Assembly: GCF_009738185.1 (NCBI RefSeq)
Contig: NZ_CP046509.1
Coordinates: forward strand, 2,669,501-2,733,500
Origin: Erwinia sorbitola
Lineage (GTDB): Bacteria; Pseudomonadota; Gammaproteobacteria; Enterobacterales; Enterobacteriaceae
Reading direction: 5' to 3'
DNA length: 64,000 bases
A program made the position numbers and the translations under genes. Positions within the stretch are counted from its first letter, which is position 1, and each line of letters opens with the position of its first letter. Below are positions 1 to 8,051 of the stretch, in pieces. The notes under the pieces were generated by a model, which had not been told where the DNA came from, did not search any database, and was given only the letters and a program-made list of their open reading frames with translations.

Positions 1-224
1 ATCCCCGGTGTCCAGGCGTAGCCCTGCCCGCGAGGTTCAATCTGTGTGCCTTCAGTGATCATAAATCCAGCGCTGGCCCGCTGGCGATAGTATTCAACCA
101 TCATTTCACCCGGAATATTGCCGGGTTGTTCACTACGGCAGCGGGTCAAAGGAGGAAGTGCAATACGGTTACGCAAGGTGATACCGCCGAGCTGTAGCGG
201 GCTAAAGAGTGTTTTATCAGTCAT
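1..224 (-). CDS. Old Yellow Enzyme-family alkene reductase, N-terminal part
   Basis: This is the first 74 codons of a gene that runs off the left edge of the window. The translation starts MTDKTLFSPLQLGGITLRN and continues with the PLTRCRS, EYYRQRASAGFMITEGTQI and GYAWTPG segments. These are typical of the FMN-binding barrel of Old Yellow Enzyme family reductases such as NemA and related alkene reductases, which reduce activated C=C bonds or nitro compounds with NAD(P)H in the cytoplasm. NemA is the nearest relative I can name, but many paralogues share this start, so I give no symbol. The gene is divergent from sitA, and the 207 bp between them hold the sit regulatory region. Confidence 0.85.
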   Translation of the reverse strand, partial: MTDKTLFSPLQLGGITLRNRIALPPLTRCRSEQPGNIPGEMMVEYYRQRASAGFMITEGTQIEPRGQGYAWTPG

Positions 225-354
225 AATTTCATCAAGTTCCAAATGAATCAGTGCCGCTCATTATATTTAAAGATTTAAATATGTAAATGCATTTAGCGAT
301 ATCCGGCCCATCAAATTGTCAATCAACGTAATCCCGAATAAAAATCATTCACAC

Positions 355-380
355 TAAGGTATAGCCTGTGCTATACCTTA
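355..380 (+). promoter_or_regulatory. MntR-type operator upstream of sitABCD
   Basis: A perfect inverted repeat has 11-base arms, taaggtatagc and gctatacctta, separated by ctgt. The core TATAGC-N4-GCTATA closely resembles the enterobacterial MntR box (AACATAGC-N4-GCTATGTT). It lies about 50 bases upstream of the sitA start, where MntR with Mn would block transcription. The palindrome is seen directly; the identity of the bound protein is inferred from similarity and from the Mn transporter downstream. A separate Fur box was not evident. Confidence 0.7.
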
Positions 381-431
381 TAGCAAATGCTAATTGCGTA
401 CTAATTATAAGCAAATTCTTAGGGGGGTTGT

Positions 432-1343
432 ATGGGTTTTCTGTATCCGTTTAAAAGCCTGATCTGCGCCACGCTGCTGGTTCTGTTACCGCTGACGCCC
501 GCGCTGGCGCAGGAAAAATTCAAGGTTATCACGACCTTCACGGTGATTGCCGATATGGCGAAAAACGTGGCAGGCGATGCCGCAGACGTTGCATCTATTA
601 CTAAAGCCGGAGCAGAAATTCACGAGTATCAACCCACCCCCGGAGATATCAAGCGGGCGCAGGGAGCACAGCTGATCCTCGCTAACGGACTCAACCTGGA
701 GATGTGGTTCCAGCGTTTTTATCAGCATCTGAAAGGCGTACCTGAAGTGGTGGTTTCAGACGGTATCGTGCCGATGGGCATCAGCGAAGGCCCTTACAGC
801 GGTAAACCTAATCCCCACGCGTGGATGTCGCCAGAGAATGCGCTGATCTACGTAGATAACATCCGCGATGCGCTGGTGAAATATGACCCGGCCAACGCCG
901 ATACCTATCGCCACAACGCCACCGTCTATAAACAGAAAATCAGTGCCACCGTTGCCCCGGTACAGCAGGCGCTGGCGCAGATCCCGGAGGATAAACGCTG
1001 GCTGGTCACCAGTGAAGGAGCGTTCTCCTATCTGACCCGTGATTTTGGCCTGAAAGAGCTGTATCTGTGGCCGATCAACGCCGATCAGCAGGGAACCCCG
1101 CAGCAGGTGCGCAAGGTCATCGACAAAGTGAAGCAGGAGAAAATTCCGGCGGTATTTAGCGAGAGCACCGTGTCCGATAAAGCCGCTCGCCAGGTGGCGC
1201 GTGAAACCGGCAGTCACTACGGCGGGGTGCTGTATGTTGACTCCCTCAGCGCTGCTGATGGCCCGGTACCGACCTATCTTGATTTACTGCGCGTCACCAG
1301 TGACACCATCGTAAAAGGTATTCAACAGGGGTTAGCCAAATGA
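432..1343 (+). CDS. sitA: SitA, periplasmic Mn/Fe-binding protein of the SitABCD importer
   Basis: This 303-residue solute-binding protein delivers Mn(II) (and Fe(II)) to the SitBCD permease. It has a Sec signal peptide (residues 1-26, ending ALA|QEKF) and the cluster A-I metal-binding fold. The four expected ligands are visible: H64 (EIHEYQP), H129 (PNPHAWM), E195 (TSEGAF) and D270 (YVDSLS). Its length matches SitA/YfeA. The ATG is preceded by a strong Shine-Dalgarno sequence (aggggggt, 421-428). It is the first gene of a four-gene operon with ATGA/TGATG overlaps throughout, behind an MntR-type palindrome. I see nothing unusual in it. Confidence 0.96.
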   Translation: MGFLYPFKSLICATLLVLLPLTPALAQEKFKVITTFTVIADMAKNVAGDAADVASITKAGAEIHEYQPTPGDIKRAQGAQLILANGLNLEMWFQRFYQHLKGVPEVVVSDGIVPMGISEGPYSGKPNPHAWMSPENALIYVDNIRDALVKYDPANADTYRHNATVYKQKISATVAPVQQALAQIPEDKRWLVTSEGAFSYLTRDFGLKELYLWPINADQQGTPQQVRKVIDKVKQEKIPAVFSESTVSDKAARQVARETGSHYGGVLYVDSLSAADGPVPTYLDLLRVTSDTIVKGIQQGLAK

Positions 1344-2143
1344 CAGATACCCATGCTGCCCCGGATGGCATCCGGGTTACCGACCTGACGGTCACCTACC
1401 GTAACGGCCATACCGCCCTGCGTAGCGCCACGTTGCAGGTGCCGGGGGCCAGTATCGCCGCGCTGGTCGGAATCAACGGTTCCGGTAAATCCACGCTGTT
1501 TAAAGCAATAATGGGATTTGTTCCGCTCTCCGCCGGGTCAATTACTCTGCTGGATCAGCCCGCACACCGGGCGCTGAAGCAGAACCTCGTCTCCTATGTG
1601 CCGCAGTCTGAAGATGTGGACTGGTCTTTCCCGGTGCTGGTTGAAGACGTGGTCATGATGGGGCGCTACGGCCATATGGGAATGTTGCGCATTGCTCGCG
1701 CAGAAGACAAACGTCTGGTTACCGAGGCGCTGGAGCGCGTTGGCATGGCGGATTTCCGTCATCGGCAGATTGGTGAACTCTCCGGCGGTCAGAAAAAACG
1801 CGTCTTCCTGGCCCGGGCCATCGCCCAGCGCGGCCAGGTAATTCTGCTTGATGAGCCATTTACCGGCGTGGACATTAATACCGAACGTCAGATTATCAGC
1901 CTGCTGCACGAGCTGCGCGCTGAAGGGCGTACCCTGCTGGTTTCCACTCACAATCTGGCCTCGGTCAGCGAATACTGCGACCATACGGTGATCGTCAAAG
2001 GCACCGTGCTCGCCTGTGGCCCAACGGCGACCACCTTCACCCGTGAAAATCTGGAAAATGCCTTTAGCGGTGCGCTACGCGACGTGGTATTCGGCGATGG
2101 CACAGCGCAGCCCGCACTGACCACTGCACAGGGGAACGGCTGA
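1340..2143 (+). CDS. sitB: SitB, ATPase of the Mn/Fe ABC importer
   Basis: This 267-residue ABC ATPase powers manganese/iron import. It has Walker A GINGSGKS (44-51), the Q-loop near residue 89, signature LSGGQ (147-151), Walker B VILLDEP (167-173) and the switch His H204 (STHN). The start codon overlaps the sitA stop (ATGA), indicating translational coupling. The stop overlaps the sitC start as TGATG. Length and motifs match SitB/YfeB, and the neighbours leave little doubt about the substrate class. Confidence 0.95.
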   Translation: MTDTHAAPDGIRVTDLTVTYRNGHTALRSATLQVPGASIAALVGINGSGKSTLFKAIMGFVPLSAGSITLLDQPAHRALKQNLVSYVPQSEDVDWSFPVLVEDVVMMGRYGHMGMLRIARAEDKRLVTEALERVGMADFRHRQIGELSGGQKKRVFLARAIAQRGQVILLDEPFTGVDINTERQIISLLHELRAEGRTLLVSTHNLASVSEYCDHTVIVKGTVLACGPTATTFTRENLENAFSGALRDVVFGDGTAQPALTTAQGNG

Positions 2144-3000
2144 TGGCGTGGCTGGCTGAACCTTTCCACTATCAATATATGCTTAATGCCATGTGGGTAT
2201 CAGCGCTGGTTGGCGGCGTATGTGCGTTTCTCTCCTGCTATCTGATGCTCAAGGGATGGTCGCTGATTGGCGATGCGCTGTCACACTCGATCGTTCCGGG
2301 GGTAGCCGGAGCCTATATGCTCGGGCTGCCCTTTGCACTGGGTGCGTTTCTTTCCGGCGGTTTAGCGGCAGGCAGTATGCTGTTTCTGAATCAGCGTACC
2401 CGGCTGAAGGAGGATGCGATTATCGGACTGATCTTCTCCTCATTCTTTGGACTCGGGCTGTTTATGGTGTCGCTTAATCCCACTTCGGTGAATATTCAGA
2501 CCATCGTGCTGGGTAATATCCTCGCAATTGCGCCGGAAGATATTATCCAGCTGGCGCTGATTGGCTTTGTCTCGCTGCTGATCCTGCTAATCAAATGGAA
2601 AGATCTGATGGTGACTTTCTTTGATGAGAACCATGCCCGCTCGGTCGGTTTAAACCCGACGCGTCTGAAACTGCTGTTTTTCACCCTGCTGGCCGCCTGC
2701 ACCATCGCCGCGCTGCAAACCGTCGGTGCATTTCTGGTGATCTGTCTGGTGGTTACGCCGGGTGCTACCGCTTATCTGCTGACCGACCGCTTCCAGCGGC
2801 TGCTGATTATTGCGGTGCTGATCGGCAGCAGCACCAGCTTTTTCGGTGCATGGGTCAGCTACTATCTGGACGGTGCCACCGGCGGGATTATTGTTGTGGC
2901 ACAGACGCTGGTGTTTCTCACTGCTTTTGTATTTGCACCCAAACACGGGCTGCTGGCACGGCGCAGACGCGCGGCTAACCCGCAGCAGGAGGCGCTATGA
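2143..3000 (+). CDS. sitC: SitC, membrane permease of the Mn/Fe ABC importer
   Basis: This 285-residue protein is of the ABC-3 (MntB/ZnuB) permease family with about eight hydrophobic segments. The family segment GWSLIGDALSHSIVPG lies near residues 39-54, and LLFFTLLAACTIAALQTVGAFLVICLVVTPGA-type helices follow. It pairs with SitD to form the inner-membrane channel. It starts inside the sitB stop (TGATG), and its last codon overlaps the sitD start (ATGA). The C-terminus is short and basic (ARRRRAA). It is ordinary for the family. Confidence 0.95.
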   Translation: MAWLAEPFHYQYMLNAMWVSALVGGVCAFLSCYLMLKGWSLIGDALSHSIVPGVAGAYMLGLPFALGAFLSGGLAAGSMLFLNQRTRLKEDAIIGLIFSSFFGLGLFMVSLNPTSVNIQTIVLGNILAIAPEDIIQLALIGFVSLLILLIKWKDLMVTFFDENHARSVGLNPTRLKLLFFTLLAACTIAALQTVGAFLVICLVVTPGATAYLLTDRFQRLLIIAVLIGSSTSFFGAWVSYYLDGATGGIIVVAQTLVFLTAFVFAPKHGLLARRRRAANPQQEAL

Positions 3001-3833
3001 GCATGACAGAGCTGCTGTTAAGCCCGTTTGACTTTGATTTTATGAATACCGCGCTCACCATCTCGGTTATTGTTGCCATTCCCTGTGCCCTGCTCTCCAG
3101 CTTTATGGTGATCAAGGGCTGGTCGCTGATGGGTGATGCCATGAGCCACGCGGTGTTCCCCGGCGTGGTTATCGCCTGGATTATCGGTATTCCACTGGTT
3201 ATCGGGGCTTTTTGCGCCGGACTTTTCTGTGCGCTGGCAACGGGTTATCTGAAGGAGAACAGCCGCATCAAGCAGGATACGGTGATGGGGATTGTCTTCT
3301 CAGGGATGTTTGCCGCCGGGCTGATCCTCTATATTGCGGTGCAATCAGAAGTGCATCTCGACCATATTTTGTTTGGCGATATGCTGGGAATTTCCACCAG
3401 TGACATTCTGCAAAGCGGAGCCATTGCCTGTGTGATTGCGCTGATTATTGGCGTGAAGTGGCGCGATCTGATGCTGCATGCCTTCGACCCGCAGCAGGCA
3501 AAAGCCTGTGGCCTGAACATCCGACTGCTGCATTACGGGCTGTTGAGTATGATTGCCCTGACGATAGTTGCTACGCTGAAGGCGGTAGGTATTGTGCTGT
3601 CTATTGCGCTGCTGATAGCACCTGGTGCCATTGCTATTCTGCTGATGCGCACCTTCTCCAGCGTGATGATCTGCGCGATGCTGCTGTCAGTAACCGTGTG
3701 CTTTAGCGGCACCTATTTATCATTTTTCCTCGACAGCGCCCCCGGTCCGACCATCGTCGTGCTATTTGCACTGCTGTTTATTATCGCGTTTATCTGGTCG
3801 GTACGCCGCGATCGACGGATGGTGCTCTCATAG
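2997..3833 (+). CDS. sitD: SitD, second membrane permease of the Mn/Fe ABC importer
   Basis: This 278-residue ABC-3 family permease is paralogous to SitC. It carries the equivalent segment KGWSLMGDAMSHAVFPG near residues 40-55 and the same helix pattern (LLIAPGAIAILL). SitC and SitD form the heterodimeric membrane part of the importer. It overlaps sitC by four bases. It ends the operon, seven bases before a strong hairpin terminator shared with the convergent beta-glucosidase gene. Confidence 0.95.
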   Translation: MSMTELLLSPFDFDFMNTALTISVIVAIPCALLSSFMVIKGWSLMGDAMSHAVFPGVVIAWIIGIPLVIGAFCAGLFCALATGYLKENSRIKQDTVMGIVFSGMFAAGLILYIAVQSEVHLDHILFGDMLGISTSDILQSGAIACVIALIIGVKWRDLMLHAFDPQQAKACGLNIRLLHYGLLSMIALTIVATLKAVGIVLSIALLIAPGAIAILLMRTFSSVMICAMLLSVTVCFSGTYLSFFLDSAPGPTIVVLFALLFIIAFIWSVRRDRRMVLS

Positions 3834-3840
3834 TTCAATA

Positions 3841-3880
3841 CAGCAACGGCGTCTGAAAAAGACGCCGTTGCTGTCTGTTT
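3841..3880. terminator. Bidirectional terminator between sitD and the GH1 gene
   Basis: A perfect 13-bp stem, cagcaacggcgtc / gacgccgttgctg, surrounds a seven-base A-rich loop. It is followed by tctgtttt on the plus strand. The two flanking genes converge on it, so it likely serves both. Confidence 0.85.
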
Positions 3881-5316
3881 TAGCTGATATCCTGGCCGTT
3901 AGTGGCTATCACCTTCTGATACCAGTGGAAGGACTTTTTCTTATAGCGGTTACCGCTGCCGTTGATATTGTCATCGAGATCAACATAGATAAAGCCGTAA
4001 CGCTTGCTCATCTCCCCCGTCGACATACTCACCAGATCGATACAGCCCCACGGGGTGTATCCCATCAGTTCAACGCCGTCATCAATGGCTTCCGCCATGG
4101 CATCAATATGCTTACGCAGATAGTTAATGCGATAGTCATCGGCGATAGTAAAGTTTTCGTCCGGTTCATCCACCGCGCCCAGTCCGTTTTCAACAATAAA
4201 CAGTGGCTTTTCATAGCGGTCATATAGCTGGTTCAGCGCAATACGCAGGCCGACCGGGTCAATCTCCCATCCCCATGCGCTGGCCTCCAGGAACGGATTA
4301 CGCGCCCCGCCCAGCAGATTACCGCTGGCCGCTGCCGCATTCGGGTCGGTGGCACAGGTGGTGGAAGACATATAGTAGCTGAAGCCGATATAGTCGACGG
4401 TATGCTGTTTAATCAGATCCAGGTCGCCCGGCTGAATATCCAGCGTAACGCCCAGTGACTGCCACAGTTTTTTCGCATAGTACGGATATTTCCCGCCAGC
4501 CTGCACATCGGCGCAGTAGAAGTTGAACGCCTGCGTCTCTTTCAGTGACGCCAGCTGGTTAAGGGGATTACAGTCGTAAGCGTAGTTGGTGGCAAACAGG
4601 ATCATGCAGCCCATCTGGATCTGCGCGTTTGTTTCATGGGCAATTTTCACCGCCAGGCTGCTGGCAACAAACTGGTTATGCCAGCCCTGGAATTTCGCCT
4701 GCGCCTCCAGTGCGCCAGTTTTCACCGTCAGTCCCTGGCTCATCATTGGGAAATGTGCCGCACTGTTAATCTCGTTAAAGGTCATCCAGTACTTCACCTT
4801 ATGACCAAAGCGCTCCAGCACCGTGCGGGCAAAGCGTTCGAAATGTGCGATCAGCTCACGGTTTTTCCAGCCGCCAAATGCGGTCGCCAGATGAAGCGGC
4901 ATCTCATAGTGAGAAAGAGTGATTACCGGTTCAATGCCGTGAGCGATACAGGCGTCAATGACCTGGTCATAGTGACTGAGGCCCGCTTCGTTAGGCTGTT
5001 GCTCAATGCCGTTCGGGTAGATGCGCGTCCAGGCGATGGAGAAGCGATAGCATTTAAAGCCCATTTCTGCAAACAGTGCGATATCTTCGCGGAAGCGGCG
5101 ATAGTGGTCGATGCCTTTATGGTTGGGATAGGTGTAGCGGCTTTCATCCAGCGTGAAGTCGAACTCCGGCGAGGCAACAATACTCAGGCGCTGCTTTCCA
5201 CCCGGGATGGCATCGACAATCGACAGGCCTTTGCCGTCGATATCGTATGCGCCTTCAACCTGATTAGCAGCGGTCGCACCGCCCCACATAAAGCCCTGCG
5301 GAAACCTTTGTTTCAT
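3880..5316 (-). CDS. GH1 6-phospho-beta-glucosidase (BglA/AscB type)
   Basis: This cytoplasmic glycoside hydrolase family 1 enzyme would cleave phosphorylated beta-glucosides brought in by a PTS. From the start used here it is 478 residues. The acid/base Glu lies in TFNEIN (E182) and the nucleophile in IVENGLG (E376). The loop ST-GEMSKRYG near the C-terminus carries the Ser, Lys and Tyr typical of 6-phospho-sugar binding. I chose the ATG at 5314-5316 because aagga at 5326-5330 is correctly spaced for it. An in-frame ATG nine bases upstream lies too close to that site. No PTS gene is adjacent, so the partner transporter must be elsewhere, possibly the one at 34710-38083. BglA and AscB are about equally good name matches. 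Confidence 0.92.
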   Translation of the reverse strand: MKQRFPQGFMWGGATAANQVEGAYDIDGKGLSIVDAIPGGKQRLSIVASPEFDFTLDESRYTYPNHKGIDHYRRFREDIALFAEMGFKCYRFSIAWTRIYPNGIEQQPNEAGLSHYDQVIDACIAHGIEPVITLSHYEMPLHLATAFGGWKNRELIAHFERFARTVLERFGHKVKYWMTFNEINSAAHFPMMSQGLTVKTGALEAQAKFQGWHNQFVASSLAVKIAHETNAQIQMGCMILFATNYAYDCNPLNQLASLKETQAFNFYCADVQAGGKYPYYAKKLWQSLGVTLDIQPGDLDLIKQHTVDYIGFSYYMSSTTCATDPNAAAASGNLLGGARNPFLEASAWGWEIDPVGLRIALNQLYDRYEKPLFIVENGLGAVDEPDENFTIADDYRINYLRKHIDAMAEAIDDGVELMGYTPWGCIDLVSMSTGEMSKRYGFIYVDLDDNINGSGNRYKKKSFHWYQKVIATNGQDIS

Positions 5317-5573
5317 AAGAATCATTCCTTAACCATCGGTTTTACCGTATGCCGATACGCTGCCTGCTCGATGCAGCACACGCTGAGTATGCCAAGATTT
5401 TAGAACAAAAGCGGATGAGCGCACAGGTTAACCTTGCTTCAGCGGTAATTGCGCACCAGAAATGTTCAGGAAATCATCAAGTTGATGCAAACATCGGCAC
5501 TTGATTGCCGAAGGTGACTTTTGACGTTGACACCCTCCTCCGCGATGATTAATATTCGCCTCGTTCACACGAT

Positions 5574-5649
5574 TCCTCTGTAGTTCAGTCGGTAGAACGG
5601 CGGACTGTTAATCCGTATGTCACTGGTTCGAGTCCAGTCAGAGGAGCCA
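5574..5649 (+). tRNA. tRNA-Asn (anticodon GTT)
   Basis: The 76-base gene has a seven-pair acceptor stem (tcctctg / cagagga), discriminator g and an encoded CCA end. The anticodon loop ctGTTaa and the T-loop ggttcgagtcc are both present. The sequence matches the enterobacterial tRNA-Asn. A terminator hairpin follows directly. tRNA-Asn genes are common integration sites, and the accessory toxin block begins about 370 bases downstream. I did not see a second copy of the tRNA 3' end in the window. Confidence 0.98.
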
Positions 5650-5654
5650 AATTT

Positions 5655-5688
5655 AAAAAAGGAGACTTCCTCAGAAGTCTCCTTTTTG
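5655..5688 (+). terminator. Terminator of tRNA-Asn
   Basis: The stem aaaaaggagacttc / gaagtctccttttt with loop ctca ends in a T-run, six bases after the tRNA CCA end. This is a classic intrinsic terminator. Confidence 0.9.
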
Positions 5689-6017
5689 CGTTTCTGTCTG
5701 TTGGTTATCCCTCTCCAGTCGTTCACTCCCGCTCACCATAAACCGCTCTCAGTTATACTGTAAGTATCCCGCATAATCGTCTATTCACATTTAGAAACCT
5801 TCCGGCTTACTCAATAAATTCGTTGAACTAAAACGTGTATATTGACAGATCTTTTATCCTAATTGATTGATGGTAATTGTGAGCCACGGTTCGCTACAGT
5901 TGGCGTGCTTTGGCTGGATGCTGGAGAGGTTTGGAAATGAGCAGCACATAAGAAACAATGTGCTGCTACCGAACAAATACCGATTACTAAACCCTAGAAT
6001 GGAAAGCATATATTGCT
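5689..6017. other. Gene-free stretch downstream of tRNA-Asn
   Basis: I see no credible gene in these 329 bases, which are noticeably AT-richer than the sequence to the left. A 9-bp inverted repeat, agcagcaca / tgtgctgct, lies at 5940-5967 with a ten-base loop. It is on the 3' side of the immunity gene (minus strand) and lacks a T-run, so a terminator role is weak. The stretch could mark the left boundary of the accessory block. Confidence 0.5.
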
Positions 6018-6266
6018 TTATTCATCTCGTTTAAATACTAGCTGGTAGTCATATTTATCGAAATCAATGTGATGTGAAAATAATGGTTGTAAATCGTTCC
6101 TCCACGAACTTAATACATCAAACCCACCATCATATATTCTTCCATCAAAGGGTAAATTAAATTTTTTGATTAGACTCCCATCTTGCCCTAAATCGGCAGA
6201 AGTCTCTTTATTGATCAAAATCTCATCTATTTTATCAAACCATTCTAATGTTAATTTCAGTCCCAT
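6018..6266 (-). CDS. Cloacin/colicin E3-type immunity protein, copy 3
   Basis: This 82-residue acidic protein has the ImE3/cloacin immunity pattern: it begins MGLKLTLEWFDK, has a GQDGS turn, then YDGGFDVLSSW, LQPLFSHHIDF and YDYQLVF. Known members bind and block the rRNase domain of colicin E3 or cloacin DF13. The gene lies eight bases downstream of the shorter toxin copy (6275-7393), the usual toxin-immunity order, and is probably its cognate antidote. Compared with the copy at 8052-8309 it lacks the C-terminal DYRDxW end and is clearly diverged, which suggests a different specificity. Confidence 0.85.
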   Translation of the reverse strand: MGLKLTLEWFDKIDEILINKETSADLGQDGSLIKKFNLPFDGRIYDGGFDVLSSWRNDLQPLFSHHIDFDKYDYQLVFKRDE

Positions 6267-6274
6267 CTTTCACC

Positions 6275-7393
6275 TCACAGGTATCTTTTAATATTTCGAC
6301 CTTTAACAGGAGTTTTTAAATGCTCACCTGTCTTATAATCTACAGACCCTAAATGCTCACCATTACTCGCCCTGAATTCCTCAAGTTCACCGTGCTGAGA
6401 ATCCCATTCGTAAATCCGCCTACCTTTAGTATCAACCCAGCGCTCTCTAAGTCCACCGCCACCTTGTTTAGGTGTTTTTTTCTTAGCCTGTCTTAGACCT
6501 GAAATACCAATTTCACTCGTTTCCGGTGCTGGATGATAATCATGACCTTTATCAGGAATACCTGAACGTCCCTGACTAAGATATACATAAATCGGCGGAA
6601 TATCCGCTATCGGCAGAATAAGAATATAATCGGCAAAGCTCTTCTCTTCCGGTGCCGGAGTAGTTGTAGCCTCAATACGGGTATCTTCCGGCAGTGGATC
6701 AACTACGACCGGGTTCGGGATCCATACGGGGTTCTGGTTGCCTGTATTCGAAGGAACATTGACACCTGAACCGTCTGGCGTCCAGATGATGGTAATACGC
6801 GGATCTTCCTCCGTGATAAACGTATACGCATTCCGGCTGCTGTCCCACTCCATCTTACGCACACGCACCATATCCTTACCCGGTGGTGTATGCCAGCCAT
6901 GAGGAACCGGATTACCCTTATCGTCCTGCTCCCACATATAACGCACCCGGCTTGGTGCTTCACGCATCTGTTCCAGACGCATCCGGTCAATAAAATCCTG
7001 TTCACCGTCATTGAGTCTTCCGGGCATCATTCCCATGACGACTGCTGCGATGGGAGCACCGGGGCCGCTGGCAGCAATCCTTCCAAGTCCTGTAGCCATT
7101 TCCCCCAGTTTTACCGCCCATGTTCCTGACGTAATGGCACTTCCACCGACCAGACCAAGGACACTGGCACCTTCAACAGCCGTCTGAGCGTTAACAGCAC
7201 TCGTCGCTGCTGCTGTTGCCCGCTGGTATTCGACTTCCTCATGATTACCGAACCACCATTTATACAGGGCGCTTCGTTTCTTTGGCTCTGGAATATCGTC
7301 AACAGGTTTCTTTTTCTTGGCTGTCTGCGCGTGTTGTGGAATATCATTATCTGATGCTGGCTCGGCTGGAGGAACAGCCTGATAAAATGCCAT
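6275..7393 (-). CDS. Orphan pyocin-S/colicin E3-type 16S rRNase toxin module without PAAR domain
   Basis: This 372-residue protein corresponds to the last two thirds of the PAAR effector at 8317-9918. It has a Lys/Pro-rich linker with an Ala/Gly-rich hydrophobic stretch (about 60-125), an S-type pyocin-like domain (about 130-270), and a C-terminal cytotoxic domain like colicin E3. The E3 active-site set is present by alignment: D331, H334, E338 (WDSQHGELEE) and R366 (GRNIKRYL), equal to D510, H513, E517 and R545 in colicin E3. Such domains cut 16S rRNA in the decoding centre. The copy begins just where homology to the longer protein begins (MAFYQAVPP vs MAFYQAIPP). An in-frame stop lies two codons upstream, and no well-placed ribosome-binding site is seen, so it may be a silent donor cassette. 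Confidence 0.8.
   Translation of the reverse strand: MAFYQAVPPAEPASDNDIPQHAQTAKKKKPVDDIPEPKKRSALYKWWFGNHEEVEYQRATAAATSAVNAQTAVEGASVLGLVGGSAITSGTWAVKLGEMATGLGRIAASGPGAPIAAVVMGMMPGRLNDGEQDFIDRMRLEQMREAPSRVRYMWEQDDKGNPVPHGWHTPPGKDMVRVRKMEWDSSRNAYTFITEEDPRITIIWTPDGSGVNVPSNTGNQNPVWIPNPVVVDPLPEDTRIEATTTPAPEEKSFADYILILPIADIPPIYVYLSQGRSGIPDKGHDYHPAPETSEIGISGLRQAKKKTPKQGGGGLRERWVDTKGRRIYEWDSQHGELEEFRASNGEHLGSVDYKTGEHLKTPVKGRNIKRYL
6591..6898 (-). repeat. Near-identical repeat A in the toxin genes (copy 1)
   Basis: This 308-bp tract inside the orphan toxin gene is about 96% identical, with no gaps, to 8636-8943 in the PAAR effector. I counted about 11 mismatches by eye. On the far side (plus-strand right) identity drops sharply, which suggests recent gene conversion or recombination. 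It covers the pyocin-like domain. Confidence 0.85.
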
Positions 7394-7796
7394 TTTCGCA
7401 ATTTACGCATACCTTTTCCTCATCGGTCATAGGCAGACCAGATTTTGGCCTGTAATCGCCTGCTGGAATTCATTTATTTTTTCGGGGCGTCATATCGTTT
7501 GTACCGATCGAAAAAAACGACACCATAGGCACAGGCTATCACAATCATAATATCGATCGATATAAACAATTGTTGGGGCGATCGATTTATCAATATTAAT
7601 CGACAAAAACTATCAATAGTGAAACTATCGATCTTTACAACCAATTGATTTATGAGGCAGATATGCGAATACCTGAAGTCTTATGAGATTATTCGCGAAC
7701 AAAAATCCGAAGATAAAAGGAACGAAAGATATATTAATTGGTGATTATATAATGTTAAGAATGTGCTCTATCACCACTGATAGAGCACTAATTCAA
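7394..7796. other. AT-rich gene-free stretch between toxin cassettes
   Basis: I find no credible gene in these 403 bases. The sequence is strongly AT-rich and carries repeated CGATCG/ATCGAT motifs (7505-7510, 7552-7560, 7579-7586, 7627-7632). It separates the second immunity gene from the orphan toxin copy on the minus strand. It may hold a promoter for the orphan cassette or be the scar of cassette acquisition. Confidence 0.45.
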
Positions 7797-8042
7797 TCAA
7801 ATAGGTCGAAAAGCCAGCTGATAATCATATCGCTGCAAATTTAGTTGATGCTGAAAATACGGTTGTATATATGGCAACCATTCGACTACCACGTCATATA
7901 CACCATCATAGATCTGAGGTTCGTTAGATAGACCAATCTTATCCAAAAAATAAACATTATTATCTAAAACACCTGAAAATTCCTTTCCTTCCCCCTCAGA
8001 TGTTTGTTTATTGAACCAATGTAATCTCATTTTATAAGACAT
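7797..8042 (-). CDS. Cloacin/colicin E3-type immunity protein, copy 2 (no toxin directly upstream)
   Basis: This 81-residue protein follows the ImE3/cloacin immunity pattern: MSYKMRLHWFNK, then YDGVYDVVVEW, IQPYFQHQLNL and YDYQLAF. It is clearly diverged from both neighbours at the N-terminus and in the middle. It lies nine bases downstream of the first immunity gene, so the two are co-transcribed behind the PAAR effector. With no toxin gene of its own it looks like an orphan immunity gene, of the kind that protects against related toxins from siblings or records a past toxin exchange. Confidence 0.82.
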   Translation of the reverse strand: MSYKMRLHWFNKQTSEGEGKEFSGVLDNNVYFLDKIGLSNEPQIYDGVYDVVVEWLPYIQPYFQHQLNLQRYDYQLAFRPI

Positions 8043-8051
8043 ACTCTATTA

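Noticed and set aside
4636..5403. 255-residue plus-strand frame opposite the GH1 gene
   Set aside because: It is a shadow of the strongly supported 6-phospho-beta-glucosidase; its composition is typical of an antisense frame and it has no start signal.
5940..5967. Inverted repeat agcagcaca / tgtgctgct as a terminator
   Set aside because: The loop is ten bases long and no T-run follows on either strand, so I mention it only as a hairpin.
7505..7632. Cluster of CGATCG/ATCGAT motifs as a protein-binding array or origin
   Set aside because: The spacing is irregular and the motifs are short enough to arise in AT-rich DNA; no DnaA boxes or iterons are seen.
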